Source of the DNA: Veillonella rogosae JCM 15642
GTDB lineage: Bacteria; Bacillota; Negativicutes; Veillonellales; Veillonellaceae
Length of the DNA stretch: 64,000 bases
Assembly (NCBI RefSeq): GCF_002959775.1
Contig: NZ_PPCX01000008.1
Location: forward strand, 62,001 to 126,000
Reading direction: 5' to 3'
The notes under the pieces were generated by a model that was given only the letters and a program-made list of their open reading frames with translations, did not search any database and was not told where the DNA came from. A program made the position numbers and the translations under genes. Positions 25,361 to 34,320 of the stretch are shown in pieces (position 1 is the first letter of the stretch; each line of letters begins with the position of its first letter).

Positions 25361-26308
25361 ATGAAACCTTTTACGCGTGTACTGAGCGCCTTTGCGGTAG
25401 GTATTCTTCTGCAAGGTGGGGTATACCTATACCTTGATCAATATATGTTTGCGCCGACTACGGAATTTAATGTAGCAGGTGCGTCAAAAGATGATACTAA
25501 AAACTTTCCGGATGTAAAGGAAGGTACTAAATATGTATCCTACGACCGTCAATTTATGGCGGTTGTTACAGAAAACTCTTTGAAAATCTACAAGGCTAAT
25601 GAAAGTAAGCCTACAACGATAGATTTGAAAGGGCGTTCGATTAGTTACTTCAACTGGATGCCAGACCGTAACTATGCCATCATGGGCTTATATGACTCTC
25701 GCGATGTCGTTATGGCTCGTCTCAATGCAGATGATCCAGAGCATGAAGTGGATACCAAGCTTGAAGATTTACCAAAAGGTAGTAAAATCGTAGATGCTGC
25801 ATACTCTGAAGCGACAAACGTAGTATATATGAAGGTAAAAGTTCAAGAGCATGTATATCGTATTTATCGTACAGATGCTAACTACGATACGCGTCGCGTG
25901 TATATGCAGGCTACTGATATCGGTCATATCGGCGTTTTCTACGATGAAGATAACTTCTTCTACGATAATGTTAAAACTGGCGATATCTTTATGTTTAATG
26001 GTATCGAAGGTGGCTGGCGTGTTATCAACCCACCAGGACGTTTCCGCTTAATTGGTGTTGATACAGATAAGACAATCTACATTGCTCGTGTTGATGAGGA
26101 CAATAATGCATTGACTGTTTACACTGGCAAATTAGGTGTAGGTTTCAAACCAGTTTACAAATACAATCATCCTACTACTTTCAATGAATTAAAATTGTCT
26201 GACGTAAAAGACATCATCAAGAATGGTAGTGAAGAAACTAAAAAGGTGACAGAAGATGATACGTCTTCTAAATCATCTAACACTAGTGATAGTAAAAAGA
26301 AATCTTAA
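25361..26308 (+). CDS. Membrane-anchored periplasmic protein of unknown function
   Basis: A 315-residue protein with one N-terminal membrane segment (FAVGILLQGGVYLYLDQYMF). The outer part has repeated beta-like segments (YVSYDRQFMAVVTENSLKIY, YFNWMPDRNYAIMGLYD, NVVYMKVKVQEHVYRIYR), suggesting an incomplete beta-propeller. The C-terminal tail is Ser/Lys-rich (TSSKSSNTSDSKKKS). It is third in the deacetylase operon, 8 bases after the glycosidase gene with GGAGG in between. I cannot name a family. Confidence 0.65.
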   Translation: MKPFTRVLSAFAVGILLQGGVYLYLDQYMFAPTTEFNVAGASKDDTKNFPDVKEGTKYVSYDRQFMAVVTENSLKIYKANESKPTTIDLKGRSISYFNWMPDRNYAIMGLYDSRDVVMARLNADDPEHEVDTKLEDLPKGSKIVDAAYSEATNVVYMKVKVQEHVYRIYRTDANYDTRRVYMQATDIGHIGVFYDEDNFFYDNVKTGDIFMFNGIEGGWRVINPPGRFRLIGVDTDKTIYIARVDEDNNALTVYTGKLGVGFKPVYKYNHPTTFNELKLSDVKDIIKNGSEETKKVTEDDTSSKSSNTSDSKKKS

Positions 26309-26311
26309 GAA

Positions 26312-26346
26312 AAAGCCTTTATAATGCTTCATTATAAAGGCTTTAT
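26312..26346 (+). terminator. Terminator of the envelope operon
   Basis: aaagcctttataat (26312-26325) pairs perfectly with attataaaggcttt (26331-26344). Confidence 0.88.
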
Positions 26347-26376
26347 TCCTATGTTATATGTACCATAAGGATATCT

Positions 26377-27549
26377 ATGAATATATTATTTGTACGCCTT
26401 AGTTACATTGGGGATATCTTGCATGCTACCCCTGCGGCGCGCTGGATCAAAGAACAGTATCCAGATGCCAAGTTACACTGGATTGTAACGCCTAGCATGG
26501 TGGAGCTGCTAGACAGTAATCCCTATGTAGATGGAATCATCCCCTGGGAACGGGATGAATACGAGGCACATTCTAAAAAACTGCATATCCCGACAATGTG
26601 GCGCATGTGGTGGGAGCTGAAGGCTAAATTAGAGCCCTACAAATTTGATGTAGCCGTTGATGTACAAGGGCGACTGATAACCGGTCTTGTTCTATTGGCT
26701 TCTGGTGCGCCTATTCGCTTAGGACTTGGTGGTACAAAAGAGCTGAATTGGCTATTTACAAACTATAAAACAAAGCCAAGTACAGATCATGTTATCAAGC
26801 GTTATGTTGAGGTGGCACAACTTTTAAAAGAGGCTGTTGCTAAACAGGCTGATTTAGATACACCTCTTAAAACTGTTGATAATCTTCTGGAACCTGAAAC
26901 ATTAAATAACGTTAGTGCTAATAAGATGTATCATATGGATTTCCATGTACCATCGAAGTTACATACCTGGGCAGAAGAACAGTGGAAAACGATTGATAAT
27001 CATACTTCTTTAAATCGTGGTGAAGTAGAAAAACCTCTACGTGTGGGATTGGTCTTAGGTACGTCTTGGGCGACGAAAGAATGGCCTCAAGAAAAATGGT
27101 ATTCCCTTATTAAATCACTGCAATATAGAGCTAATTTTGTTTGCTTAGGCGGGCCTAAAGAGGCTACACAATACAAACCTTTGATGGATTCTTTGGCCGC
27201 TGAGGGCATTGATCAGATTATGCTGAATATGCTAGGAAAGACGACACTTCAAGAGGTAGGCGCCTTAATTGAAAGCTGTGACGTAGTAGTTACGGCTGAC
27301 ACGGGCTCCTTACATATTGCATTAGCGCTTAATAAGCCTGTAGTGGCTCTCTTTGGACCTACAAATCCTAAATTATGGGGACCACTAACGGGGACCTTTA
27401 AGGTACTTGTAAATGATGAATTAGATTGCTTAGGTTGTCGTAAACGACGGTGTCCTAAGCCTGATCAATATTGTATGTCTGGTATTGAGCCAGTTCGTGT
27501 TAAAAAGGCAATTTTCGAATTGATAGGAGATAGAAATGGCAAAGTTTAA
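26377..27549 (+). CDS. Glycosyltransferase family 9 (LPS heptosyltransferase-like)
   Basis: A 390-residue GT-B fold enzyme. The N-terminus MNILFVRLSYIGDILHATPA is the GT9 signature, and the C-terminal donor-binding half shows GTSWATKEWPQEKWY, TADTGSLHIALALNKPVVAL and FGPTNPKLWGP. A cysteine cluster near the end (CLGCRKRRCP, then YCM) is also found in heptosyltransferase relatives. It should add a sugar to the lipooligosaccharide core at the inner face of the cytoplasmic membrane. The sugar is not certain. It overlaps the next gene by 14 bases. Confidence 0.86.
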   Translation: MNILFVRLSYIGDILHATPAARWIKEQYPDAKLHWIVTPSMVELLDSNPYVDGIIPWERDEYEAHSKKLHIPTMWRMWWELKAKLEPYKFDVAVDVQGRLITGLVLLASGAPIRLGLGGTKELNWLFTNYKTKPSTDHVIKRYVEVAQLLKEAVAKQADLDTPLKTVDNLLEPETLNNVSANKMYHMDFHVPSKLHTWAEEQWKTIDNHTSLNRGEVEKPLRVGLVLGTSWATKEWPQEKWYSLIKSLQYRANFVCLGGPKEATQYKPLMDSLAAEGIDQIMLNMLGKTTLQEVGALIESCDVVVTADTGSLHIALALNKPVVALFGPTNPKLWGPLTGTFKVLVNDELDCLGCRKRRCPKPDQYCMSGIEPVRVKKAIFELIGDRNGKV

Positions 27550-27862
27550 AATTCAAAAAGGCTTATCCGATGCGGATATGTTGAAAAACTTTAAAGATAC
27601 AGAAAATTTTGAAGATACTATGCTTGATATGGAACGGGCAGCTAAAAAGCCTGTAGTACATCAAAGTCCAAAGCAAAAGGAAGATGCTTTCTATCGTGAG
27701 TTCTTAACTGAAAAAGTGGAGACTATGATTGGTAAAATGCTTCTAGACATCAAGATGGAGTACTTTAAAGAAGGTGAAGGTGCTTTCTCTATTCAAGTGA
27801 AACGAGAGGGTAAGAATATCGTTCTTGAAACGGCGCCTAAAAAGGTTAAACCTGAAAAATAA
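27536..27862 (+). CDS. Small protein of unknown function coupled to the GT9 gene
   Basis: A 108-residue charged, soluble protein (MAKFKIQKGLSDADMLKNFK). No domain is recognised. Its start lies 14 bases inside the GT9 gene, with AGGAGA upstream, so the two are translationally coupled. Its natural terminator is the hairpin now interrupted by the IS at 27916. Confidence 0.65.
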   Translation: MAKFKIQKGLSDADMLKNFKDTENFEDTMLDMERAAKKPVVHQSPKQKEDAFYREFLTEKVETMIGKMLLDIKMEYFKEGEGAFSIQVKREGKNIVLETAPKKVKPEK

Positions 27863-27895
27863 GCTGTATAATGGCATTTACTAATAGTAAAAAAT

Positions 27896-27915
27896 AAAAG
27901 AACCTGTCCATAAAT
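27896..27915 (+). terminator. Left arm of a terminator split by an IS
   Basis: aaaagaacctgtcc (27896-27909) pairs with 29379-29392. The AAT at 27913-27915 is the target duplication. Without the IS the loop would be ATAAAT. Confidence 0.85.
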
Positions 27916-27947
27916 TGATCTGCACCCATTTTCTTGGACAGATATAA

Positions 27948-28751
27948 TTAAGCTACTTTTTGGGAATGAGTTCGGTATTCTACCGGACTCATTCCTTTTA
28001 ATTTGAGCTTAATGCGTTTTGTATTGTAATAATCAATATAATCTCTTAATTTGTTGATAAAATCTTCATAGGAAGTAAATTCCTCTAAATATAACAACTC
28101 TGACTTTAGTAAGCCAAAGAAGTTTTCCATCACGCTATTATCCAAACAGTTTCCTTTTCGAGACATACTTTGGATGATAGCGTGATTTTTTAATGTTTCT
28201 TGATAACTGCTATGCTGGTACTGCCAGCCTTGATCCGAATGTAAGATACAACCTTTGCTATGTGGCCTGTTTTTAAAGGCCTTATCTAGCATAGATAACA
28301 CCTGTGTTAATACAGGGCGTTCTGATATTTCATAGGATACAATTTCTCCATTATACATATCTAAGATTGGTGATAAATAAACCTTACGCCCAAACAAGTG
28401 GAATTCGGTAATATCTGTTGTCCATTTTTGATCTGGCTTTGTTGCCGTAAAGTTTCGCTTAATGATATTAGGAGCAATTTTTCCTTCGGTACCCCTATAT
28501 GAACGGTACTTCTTTAGACGAACTTTACATGTTAAGTTTTCTTCCTTCATAATACGCATCACAACTTTGTGATTCATATGGAAGCCTAATTTATGTAATG
28601 CTATTGTGATTCGGCGATATCCGTAGCGACCTTTATTCATCGTTACCAGTGTACGAATCGCTTCTCGTTCCTCTGCATATTTGTCTCCCTTTTTTATGCT
28701 AACCAAGCGTGCATAATATGTACTACGACTAATGCCAAAGTACTCAAGCAT
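27948..28751 (-). CDS. IS3-family transposase OrfB (DDE catalytic domain)
   Basis: A 267-residue catalytic part with DDE motifs WTTDITEF, LHSDQGWQYQHS and NSVMENFFGLLKSE. It starts at MLEYFGISRSTYYA as written, but the -1 frame is open upstream into orfA (KAQTIAIERLRKIYPLQF). The probable product is therefore an OrfAB fusion by -1 frameshifting on the A9 run (minus strand of 28803-28811). Confidence 0.92.
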   Translation of the reverse strand: MLEYFGISRSTYYARLVSIKKGDKYAEEREAIRTLVTMNKGRYGYRRITIALHKLGFHMNHKVVMRIMKEENLTCKVRLKKYRSYRGTEGKIAPNIIKRNFTATKPDQKWTTDITEFHLFGRKVYLSPILDMYNGEIVSYEISERPVLTQVLSMLDKAFKNRPHSKGCILHSDQGWQYQHSSYQETLKNHAIIQSMSRKGNCLDNSVMENFFGLLKSELLYLEEFTSYEDFINKLRDYIDYYNTKRIKLKLKGMSPVEYRTHSQKVA

Positions 28752-28774
28752 AAACTGAAGGGGATATATTTTTC

Positions 28775-29326
28775 TTAATCTTTCGATGGCAATTGTTTGT
28801 GCTTTTTTTTTACAGCTTTATTAGGTTTAGCAATTTCACGCATTTCTTTCATAAAGTCGTCATAGAAAGATATTTCATATTTCAACCTAGCGATTTCAGC
28901 TTCTAGTTCTTTTATCCGTTCTTTGTCTGATTTAATACATTGATCTTTTGTAGATGGTATTAGTTCTTTCGGTTTCATAGATGGTCTACCTTTAGGCTTG
29001 GGCTGCAACCCTAAAATCCCTTCGTCTAAATACCGCTTTTGCCACATGGCAATTAGACCAGGGTTATCTAAATTAAATAATTCTGCTGTTTCATTATAGG
29101 ATAACTTATTCTTCCACCGAGTTTCAAGAACTTTACGTTTAAAAGCTGCTGAAAATACTTGTTTACCAATTTTATGGGTCAAATTATGACTAAGCTTAAA
29201 CTTGTATAGCCAATTTCTTACAGTACTTTCTGGAACTTCAAGCTCTTTAGCAATTCTAAAGCGACTCCAGCCTTTTTTAGAAAGATAAATAGCCTTTTCT
29301 TTTACTTCTTTTGAATATTTTGACAT
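28775..29326 (-). CDS. IS3-family transposase OrfA
   Basis: A 183-residue DNA-binding part (MSKYSKEVKEKAIYLSKKGW) with two helix-turn-helix-like regions (RIAKELEVPESTVRNWLYKF and a second near SYNETAELFNLDNP) and a C-terminal coiled coil (KERIKELEAEIARLKYEI). GGAGGTG lies 8 bases before the chosen ATG. The A-rich slippery site is close to its end. Confidence 0.9.
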   Translation of the reverse strand: MSKYSKEVKEKAIYLSKKGWSRFRIAKELEVPESTVRNWLYKFKLSHNLTHKIGKQVFSAAFKRKVLETRWKNKLSYNETAELFNLDNPGLIAMWQKRYLDEGILGLQPKPKGRPSMKPKELIPSTKDQCIKSDKERIKELEAEIARLKYEISFYDDFMKEMREIAKPNKAVKKKHKQLPSKD

Positions 29327-29375
29327 AAAAAACTGCACCTCCAAAAATTGTGTCCAATTTTTGGGGTGCAGTTCA

Positions 29376-29393
29376 AATGGACAGGTTCTTTTG
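29376..29393 (+). terminator. Right arm of the split terminator
   Basis: AAT (29376-29378) repeats the left target site. The arm ggacaggttctttt (29379-29392) completes the stem begun at 27896. Confidence 0.85.
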
Positions 29394-29628
29394 CATATTT
29401 ATGTAATTATAAGAACGGGTTATATTATCAATAAAAATGATGAGCTTATAAGTGTACCGATGTTTATCGAATTACTACATTTATAAATACCGATATGCTT
29501 TGGAGCCTTTTTAATAATAACTAAAAATTATTACGGTATAATTTTTGGTTTCTCATTAAAAAGAGCAATTACAGAGAAATTGATTTGATTAAACATACAC
29601 GCTAAAAGCTAGCTTTTTTGTAGTTTTG

Positions 29629-29644
29629 TGTGATTACTATCACG
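29629..29644 (+). promoter_or_regulatory. CRP-like operator upstream of the carboxyltransferase gene
   Basis: TGTGATTACTATCACG contains the exact inverted repeat GTGAT-tact-ATCAC and matches the Crp consensus (TGTGA-N6-TCACA) at all but the last base. It lies about 55-70 bases upstream of the promoter at 29698, a usual distance for an activator. Which Crp/Fnr protein binds is not known. Confidence 0.55.
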
Positions 29645-29697
29645 AAAAAATCATCTTTAGACACATGAATTTATGAGTAAATAGCATAATATAGTTG

Positions 29698-29728
29698 TTG
29701 ACAAAGAATTTTATAAGTAGTCTAATAT
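29698..29728 (+). promoter_or_regulatory. Promoter of the carboxyltransferase gene
   Basis: TTGACA (29698-29703) is followed after 17-19 bases by TCTAAT/TAATAT. A leader of about 130 bases without an ORF follows. The rest of the 470-base gap after the IS is AT-rich; I see only the Crp-like site and the small palindrome AAAAGCTAGCTTTT near 29604. Confidence 0.65.
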
Positions 29729-29867
29729 AAGTATGTCTTAACGATTTATAGAGTGTTTGGCTTGTGTGAGCAGACATCAAAAAAATCGTAAAAAAATAGG
29801 TATGAGATAGTTATTTGTTGTATGTATAAATTTACATATGCAGACTATTTCGATTTGGAGGATTAAC

Positions 29868-31220
29868 ATGGCTAAAAAATTAAGAATCTGCGAAACCGTT
29901 CTTCGTGACGGTCATCAATCTATTTTGGCAACACGCATGCGTTATGAACAAATGGAACCAGTGCTTGGCCTTTTAGATGAAATTGGTTATGAAGCTCTTG
30001 AATGTTGGGGCGGCGCTACTTATGATAGCTGTCTTCGTTTCTTGAATGAAGATCCATGGGAACGTCTTCGTAAATTGAAATCTAATTTGAAAAACACTCC
30101 ACTACAAATGTTACTTCGTGGCCAAAACTTATTGGGCTACAAACACTACTCTGATGATGTAGTAGAAGCATTCTGTAATGCAGCTGTAAAAAATGGTATT
30201 GACCGTATTCGTATCTTCGACGCATTGAATGACCCTCGCAACATGGAAGCTGCTATTAAGTACTCCAAAAAAGCAGGTGCACACGTTCAATCCGCTATGG
30301 TATACACAATCTCCCCAGTTCATACAACTGAAAGCTTCTTGAAAGTAGCTGAAACATTGGTAGAAATGGGTACTGATTCCCTTTGTATCAAAGATATGTC
30401 CGGTTTGTTAGGACCTGCTGATGCATATGACTTGGTTTCCACATTCAAAAAACGTTTTGGTGAATTGCCAATCGACTTGCACAGCCATTTCACTTGCGGT
30501 CTTGCAAGCACTACATACTGGGAAGCTGCTAAAGCTGGCGTAGATATCATCGATACTGCTATCTCTCCATTCGCTCATGCAACTAGCCAACCAGCTACTG
30601 AAACTATGATCGAAATGTTCAAAGGTACTGAATGGGATCTTGGTCTTGACCTTGATAAATACATTCCATTAGTTGACCACTTCCGTAAAGTAAAACAACA
30701 AATCGCTGAAGAATTCAACTTGAAACCAGCTAGCGATGTAATCCCAGCTGTTCGTCGTTACCAAATTCCTGGCGGTATGTTGTCCAATACTCAAAACCAA
30801 TTGAACGAAATGGGTATGGGCGATCGCTTCTTCGACGTTATGGATGAAATGCCACGCGTTCGTGAAGACTTGGGTTACCCTCCATTGGTAACTCCAACAT
30901 CCCAAATCGTTGGTACAATGGCTATGATGAACGTTATGATGGGCGACCGTTACAAAATGGTTCCTAACGAAGTTAAAGACCTTGTACGCGGTAAATACGG
31001 TGCGTTGCCTGGTACAATTTCTGACGAAATTCGTCAAACTATCATCGGTGATGAACAACCTATCACTTGCCGTCCAGCAGATCTTATCGAACCTGAATTG
31101 GAAGGTTACCGTCAAGATTTAGCTACAAAAGGCTACAATGGTATCACTGACGAAGACGTATTGACTTACGCTATGTTCCCAGAAGTTGCTATTAACTTCT
31201 TCGAAGCTAACCGTCGTTAA
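29868..31220 (+). CDS. Oxaloacetate decarboxylase alpha-type / pyruvate carboxylase subunit B-type carboxyltransferase
   Basis: A 450-residue TIM-barrel carboxyltransferase (CETVLRDGHQSILATRMRYE). It has the metal and carboxylysine regions typical of the family: ECWGGATYD, SLCIKDMSGLLGPADA, HSHFTCGLAS and the later PGGMLSNTQNQL. It moves the carboxyl group between an oxo-acid and biotin. The C-terminal biotinyl domain is missing, so a separate biotin protein must serve it. The codon bias is extreme and the promoter strong, suggesting an abundant enzyme. In lactate-fermenting relatives such enzymes interconvert pyruvate and oxaloacetate. The exact partner is not in this window. Confidence 0.82.
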   Translation: MAKKLRICETVLRDGHQSILATRMRYEQMEPVLGLLDEIGYEALECWGGATYDSCLRFLNEDPWERLRKLKSNLKNTPLQMLLRGQNLLGYKHYSDDVVEAFCNAAVKNGIDRIRIFDALNDPRNMEAAIKYSKKAGAHVQSAMVYTISPVHTTESFLKVAETLVEMGTDSLCIKDMSGLLGPADAYDLVSTFKKRFGELPIDLHSHFTCGLASTTYWEAAKAGVDIIDTAISPFAHATSQPATETMIEMFKGTEWDLGLDLDKYIPLVDHFRKVKQQIAEEFNLKPASDVIPAVRRYQIPGGMLSNTQNQLNEMGMGDRFFDVMDEMPRVREDLGYPPLVTPTSQIVGTMAMMNVMMGDRYKMVPNEVKDLVRGKYGALPGTISDEIRQTIIGDEQPITCRPADLIEPELEGYRQDLATKGYNGITDEDVLTYAMFPEVAINFFEANRR

Positions 31221-31230
31221 TCCAAACTCT

Positions 31231-31262
31231 AAAAGAGGATTCTTAGGAATCCTCTTTTTTTT
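31231..31262 (+). terminator. Terminator of the carboxyltransferase gene
   Basis: aaaagaggattc (31231-31242) pairs with gaatcctctttt (31247-31258), followed by more Ts. An IS1249-like element starts only 15 bases later. Confidence 0.9.
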
Positions 31263-31276
31263 GTCTAAAATTATAA

Positions 31277-32625
31277 GGGTTATAGGACAAAACGTGTTGG
31301 TTTTATAGGCGATGGAGCCAGTAAATTACTGCTTCCATCGCCATTTTAAGTTCTTTTGATAAACTTAGAGGGTGGACAAAATGTGTTGGTAAAAAGTCCC
31401 AAACCCCTTGATTTTACTGGCTTCAATAAGGTTATATCTTCTTAGAAAATCGTGTTCTAAGTGGAGGGAATAATCATGCTGGTAAGATGTATAAATTGTG
31501 GATTTTCTTGTCAAAAATATGGGAAAACTAAAGCTGGATCACAACGATGGCATTGTAAGCAGTGTAACATCACCTTTACACAAACTATTGATAATACTAC
31601 TAAATGTTTTCATCGATTTCTAAATTGGTTATTTAGTAAAGAAACACAACAGGACATGCCTGGGCAGGGCCGTACATTTCGTAGACAGATAGCTGATTTC
31701 TGGCAAATATGGCCTATGCCGCCCAAAATTGAAACCTCGAGAGATGTGGTATTCGTTGATGGTATTTACTTAGCTAAAAAAGCTTGTATTTTGATCTGTT
31801 ATGATGGTGAATATGTATTAGGGTGGTATTTATGTAGGTCAGAACAGTCTCGCTCATGGCAAGCTCTTATGCAGCGAATAGCGACACCCATTGTGGTCGT
31901 TTCTGATGGTGGACCTGGTCTTAGAAAAGCATTAAAAAAAGTTTGGCGTACCGCCAAGCTTCAACGTTGTATTGTTCATGCCGTATGGCAAGTACATCGT
32001 TACACTACTAGGCGGCCTAAGACATTAGCAGGCATTATGTTAAAAGATTTAGCAAGCGATTTATATAACGTAAAAACACAGGAAGATGCAAAAATATGGA
32101 TTCAACGATTATTTAATTGGAGGGTGACTTTTAAAGAGTTTCTAAGTGAAATGACACGTGATAGTAATGATAATTTAAGAGCTACGCATGAACGATTATT
32201 AAAAGCCTATAACTCTCTAGTGGTATTAATTAATACAGAGACAATGTTTCGATATTTAGATGAAACATTGGTGTTGGATAAAGAATGTCCGAGGACTAAT
32301 AACCCTATTGAAGGCGGAGTAAACGCACAACTCAGACGTTTATTGCGTTACCATCGAGGGATGTCTGTAGAAAAACGCATAAAAGCGGTCTTTTGGTGGT
32401 GTTATTTACACTCACCAAGACCGCTTTCTGCAAAAGAAATACTTAAGGTAATGCCAACTGATGCAAGTATTTCTAAAATATATAGTTCTATGAATGAAAG
32501 AGCCCAACTTCAAGGCATAATTCCAACTTGGGGGGATGCCATTTCTTGGGGTGATTTGCATAACTATGACAAATTATCTTTCAATGATTGGGATTAAAGT
32601 ACCAACACGTTTTGTCCTATAACCC
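31277..32625 (+). mobile_element. IS1249-like element (IS256 superfamily), copy A, 1349 bp
   Basis: The terminal inverted repeats read GGGTTATAGGACAAAACG at the left and its complement at the right. The flanking 8-bp direct repeat AATTATAA (31269-31276 and 32626-32633) is the target duplication. A second, inner copy of the end sequence (GGACAAAATGTGTTGGT, 31374-31390) lies inside the left end in the same orientation. A hairpin (ggcgatgga with tccatcgcc, about 31308-31342) may block incoming transcription. Copy B at 48665 has the same length and encodes the same protein. Confidence 0.94.
31476..32597 (+). CDS. IS1249-like transposase, copy A
   Basis: A 373-residue transposase. The N-terminus has a zinc ribbon (CINCGFSCQKYGKTKAGSQ, then CKQC). 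The DDE-type catalytic region follows with VVFVDGIYLAKKAC, VVSDGGPGLRKAL and the Glu region NNPIEGGVNAQLRRLLRYHR, typical of the IS1249 branch of the IS256 superfamily. The ATG at 31476 follows GGAGGG; the GTG at 31461 is less likely. The protein is identical to that of copy B. Confidence 0.92.
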   Translation: MLVRCINCGFSCQKYGKTKAGSQRWHCKQCNITFTQTIDNTTKCFHRFLNWLFSKETQQDMPGQGRTFRRQIADFWQIWPMPPKIETSRDVVFVDGIYLAKKACILICYDGEYVLGWYLCRSEQSRSWQALMQRIATPIVVVSDGGPGLRKALKKVWRTAKLQRCIVHAVWQVHRYTTRRPKTLAGIMLKDLASDLYNVKTQEDAKIWIQRLFNWRVTFKEFLSEMTRDSNDNLRATHERLLKAYNSLVVLINTETMFRYLDETLVLDKECPRTNNPIEGGVNAQLRRLLRYHRGMSVEKRIKAVFWWCYLHSPRPLSAKEILKVMPTDASISKIYSSMNERAQLQGIIPTWGDAISWGDLHNYDKLSFNDWD

Positions 32626-32633
32626 AATTATAA

Positions 32634-32979
32634 AGTGAAGAATTTCAATAGTTGTTTTATATTTTATAATTTAGATTTTTTATAAAAAAGTATAGATGAG
32701 CTTCTATTAACTATACTTAATTCTCAAGTTCTTAATATAAGTAAATACTAAGATTTTGAATGATACAAGATACCCGGATACGTGTGAAAAAATATACTAT
32801 GTAAAAAATATTAGATACTAAAAGGGTCGAAGAACCCTTGTATAATCTGTTAATTATAAACTGACGATGAATGAAGCGTGAAAATTATATTGCACTTTTG
32901 GCTATTTTACTTGCTTTAACTATTAAAAATAGCGTAAACTATAAGAAGTATCTACTATTTATGATATTGAGGTAACCCT
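32634..32979. other. AT-rich gap before the two-component system
   Basis: No ORF of useful length is seen. It holds a 6-bp hairpin (aagggt 32822-32827 with accctt 32834-32839) followed directly by TATAAT (32841-32846), and a weaker stem near 32909-32937 (gctattt with aaatagc). One of these regions presumably contains the kinase promoter. Confidence 0.4.
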
Positions 32980-34320
32980 GTGAATTTACAAATACGGATT
33001 TGGATATCCAATGTTGTGCTCTTTGTTGTACCTATTTTAATAGCAATAATCTTATTTTTGCTATATTTTACAGGTTTGCGCATCTTGGCTAATGCCGGTT
33101 ACTATTTGCGTATTGAGCAGGAACAACAGTTTAAAAGTGTCAGTCGAATTACTGAAACAATTACCTTTTATGGGTTAGAAAACAATTTAATAGATAGCTT
33201 GGTTAAACCTAGCTATAGTCTACTCGATCCAAAGGAGGTATATGTAGAGGTACTAGATCAAGGGAACATGGTGTATAGCTATGGTAATCCACAAATCTAT
33301 AGTGCATCTGCTATCGTTGGTCTTATCGATGTAAATCCTGAATTACAGGGCATTGTATATCAGTCCAATAATACCTTTGTTTATGAAATGCGAAAATACG
33401 ATGGGCGTCATGCCTACGTATATCATATTGCTATTAAGCGTGCTACCCATGGTAGTGATAGCTTGATGGAATCTGTGTCCTTCTATATTATTATAGTTTC
33501 TATATTGCTCTTTATTGTTACATTCTTTGCAATCAACCGATTTGTTACACGGTTTATCATGATTCACGTTAAGAACATGACGAAATCATTAGAGCTGGCA
33601 AATCGTCAGATCGAAATGGAACAAGAGCAGCAAAAAGAATTGCTCGCTGGTATCTCCCATGATATACGAACGCCATTGACTGCAATTAAAGCTTATGCAG
33701 AAGGTGTTCGTGATGGTATTGCACCAACGGAAGAGCAACAAAAACGATACATGGGTATCATTCTGAAGCGTGCCAATGATTTAGACTCGATGTTAGAGGA
33801 GCTATTCCTCATTACTACATTGAACTACAAAAAAGAATCTCGTCCATCTGAGCGAATTGAATTAGGTCAGTATGTGCGTGATTTTGTAGAGGATCATATT
33901 GCGCCGTATCAATCGAGAGGTCTTGAAATTAAGGCTCGAATAGCTACGGAAGCTGCGTTCATCAATGCAAATCCGCAGTTGTTACAACGGGTGTTACAAA
34001 ATGTGTTGAACAACAGTGCTAAATATAAAATGGCTGATCTAGGGCATTGTATTATCGATGTAACTAGTGATGATGATTTTGTATACTGTGTCATCAGTGA
34101 TGATGGTCCAGGGGTGCCACCAGAATCTCTTGAGCGTCTGATGCGCCCGTTCTACCGTGTCGATTCGTCTCGTACGAACCCTCAAGAAGGTAGTGGTCTA
34201 GGATTATCGATTATTCGTCGAATTATGGAAATCTTTGAAGGCCGAGTTGTGATTGAAAATGTAAGACCACATGGTCTACGTATTATATTAGAATTTCCTA
34301 AGCAAGGAGAAGAATCATGA
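32980..34320 (+). CDS. Sensor histidine kinase
   Basis: A 446-residue membrane kinase. TM1 (about 9-30) and TM2 (about 166-186) enclose an outer sensor domain of about 130 residues. A linker coiled coil leads to the H box SHDIRTPLTAI (H227), the N box QNVLNNSAKYK, the G1 box DDGPGVPPESLE and the G2 box GSGLGLSIIRR. It starts at GTG with GAGGT upstream. The stop overlaps the response regulator start as ATGA. HtrA and a candidate sRNA follow, suggesting an envelope-stress role, which is an inference from position. Confidence 0.92.
   Translation: MNLQIRIWISNVVLFVVPILIAIILFLLYFTGLRILANAGYYLRIEQEQQFKSVSRITETITFYGLENNLIDSLVKPSYSLLDPKEVYVEVLDQGNMVYSYGNPQIYSASAIVGLIDVNPELQGIVYQSNNTFVYEMRKYDGRHAYVYHIAIKRATHGSDSLMESVSFYIIIVSILLFIVTFFAINRFVTRFIMIHVKNMTKSLELANRQIEMEQEQQKELLAGISHDIRTPLTAIKAYAEGVRDGIAPTEEQQKRYMGIILKRANDLDSMLEELFLITTLNYKKESRPSERIELGQYVRDFVEDHIAPYQSRGLEIKARIATEAAFINANPQLLQRVLQNVLNNSAKYKMADLGHCIIDVTSDDDFVYCVISDDGPGVPPESLERLMRPFYRVDSSRTNPQEGSGLGLSIIRRIMEIFEGRVVIENVRPHGLRIILEFPKQGEES

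Larger units (their letters stand above)
27916..29375 (-). mobile_element. IS3-family insertion sequence (IS150-like), 1460 bp, inserted in a terminator loop
   Basis: The left end TGATCTGCACCCATTTTC and the inverted right end TGAACTGCACCCCAAAAA both run to TTGGACA about 25 bases in. The 3-bp direct repeat AAT flanks the element (27913-27915, 29376-29378). It carries orfA and orfB on the minus strand. The ends resemble those of the IS at 13653, but the proteins differ clearly, so this is a separate member of the same subgroup. Confidence 0.93.
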
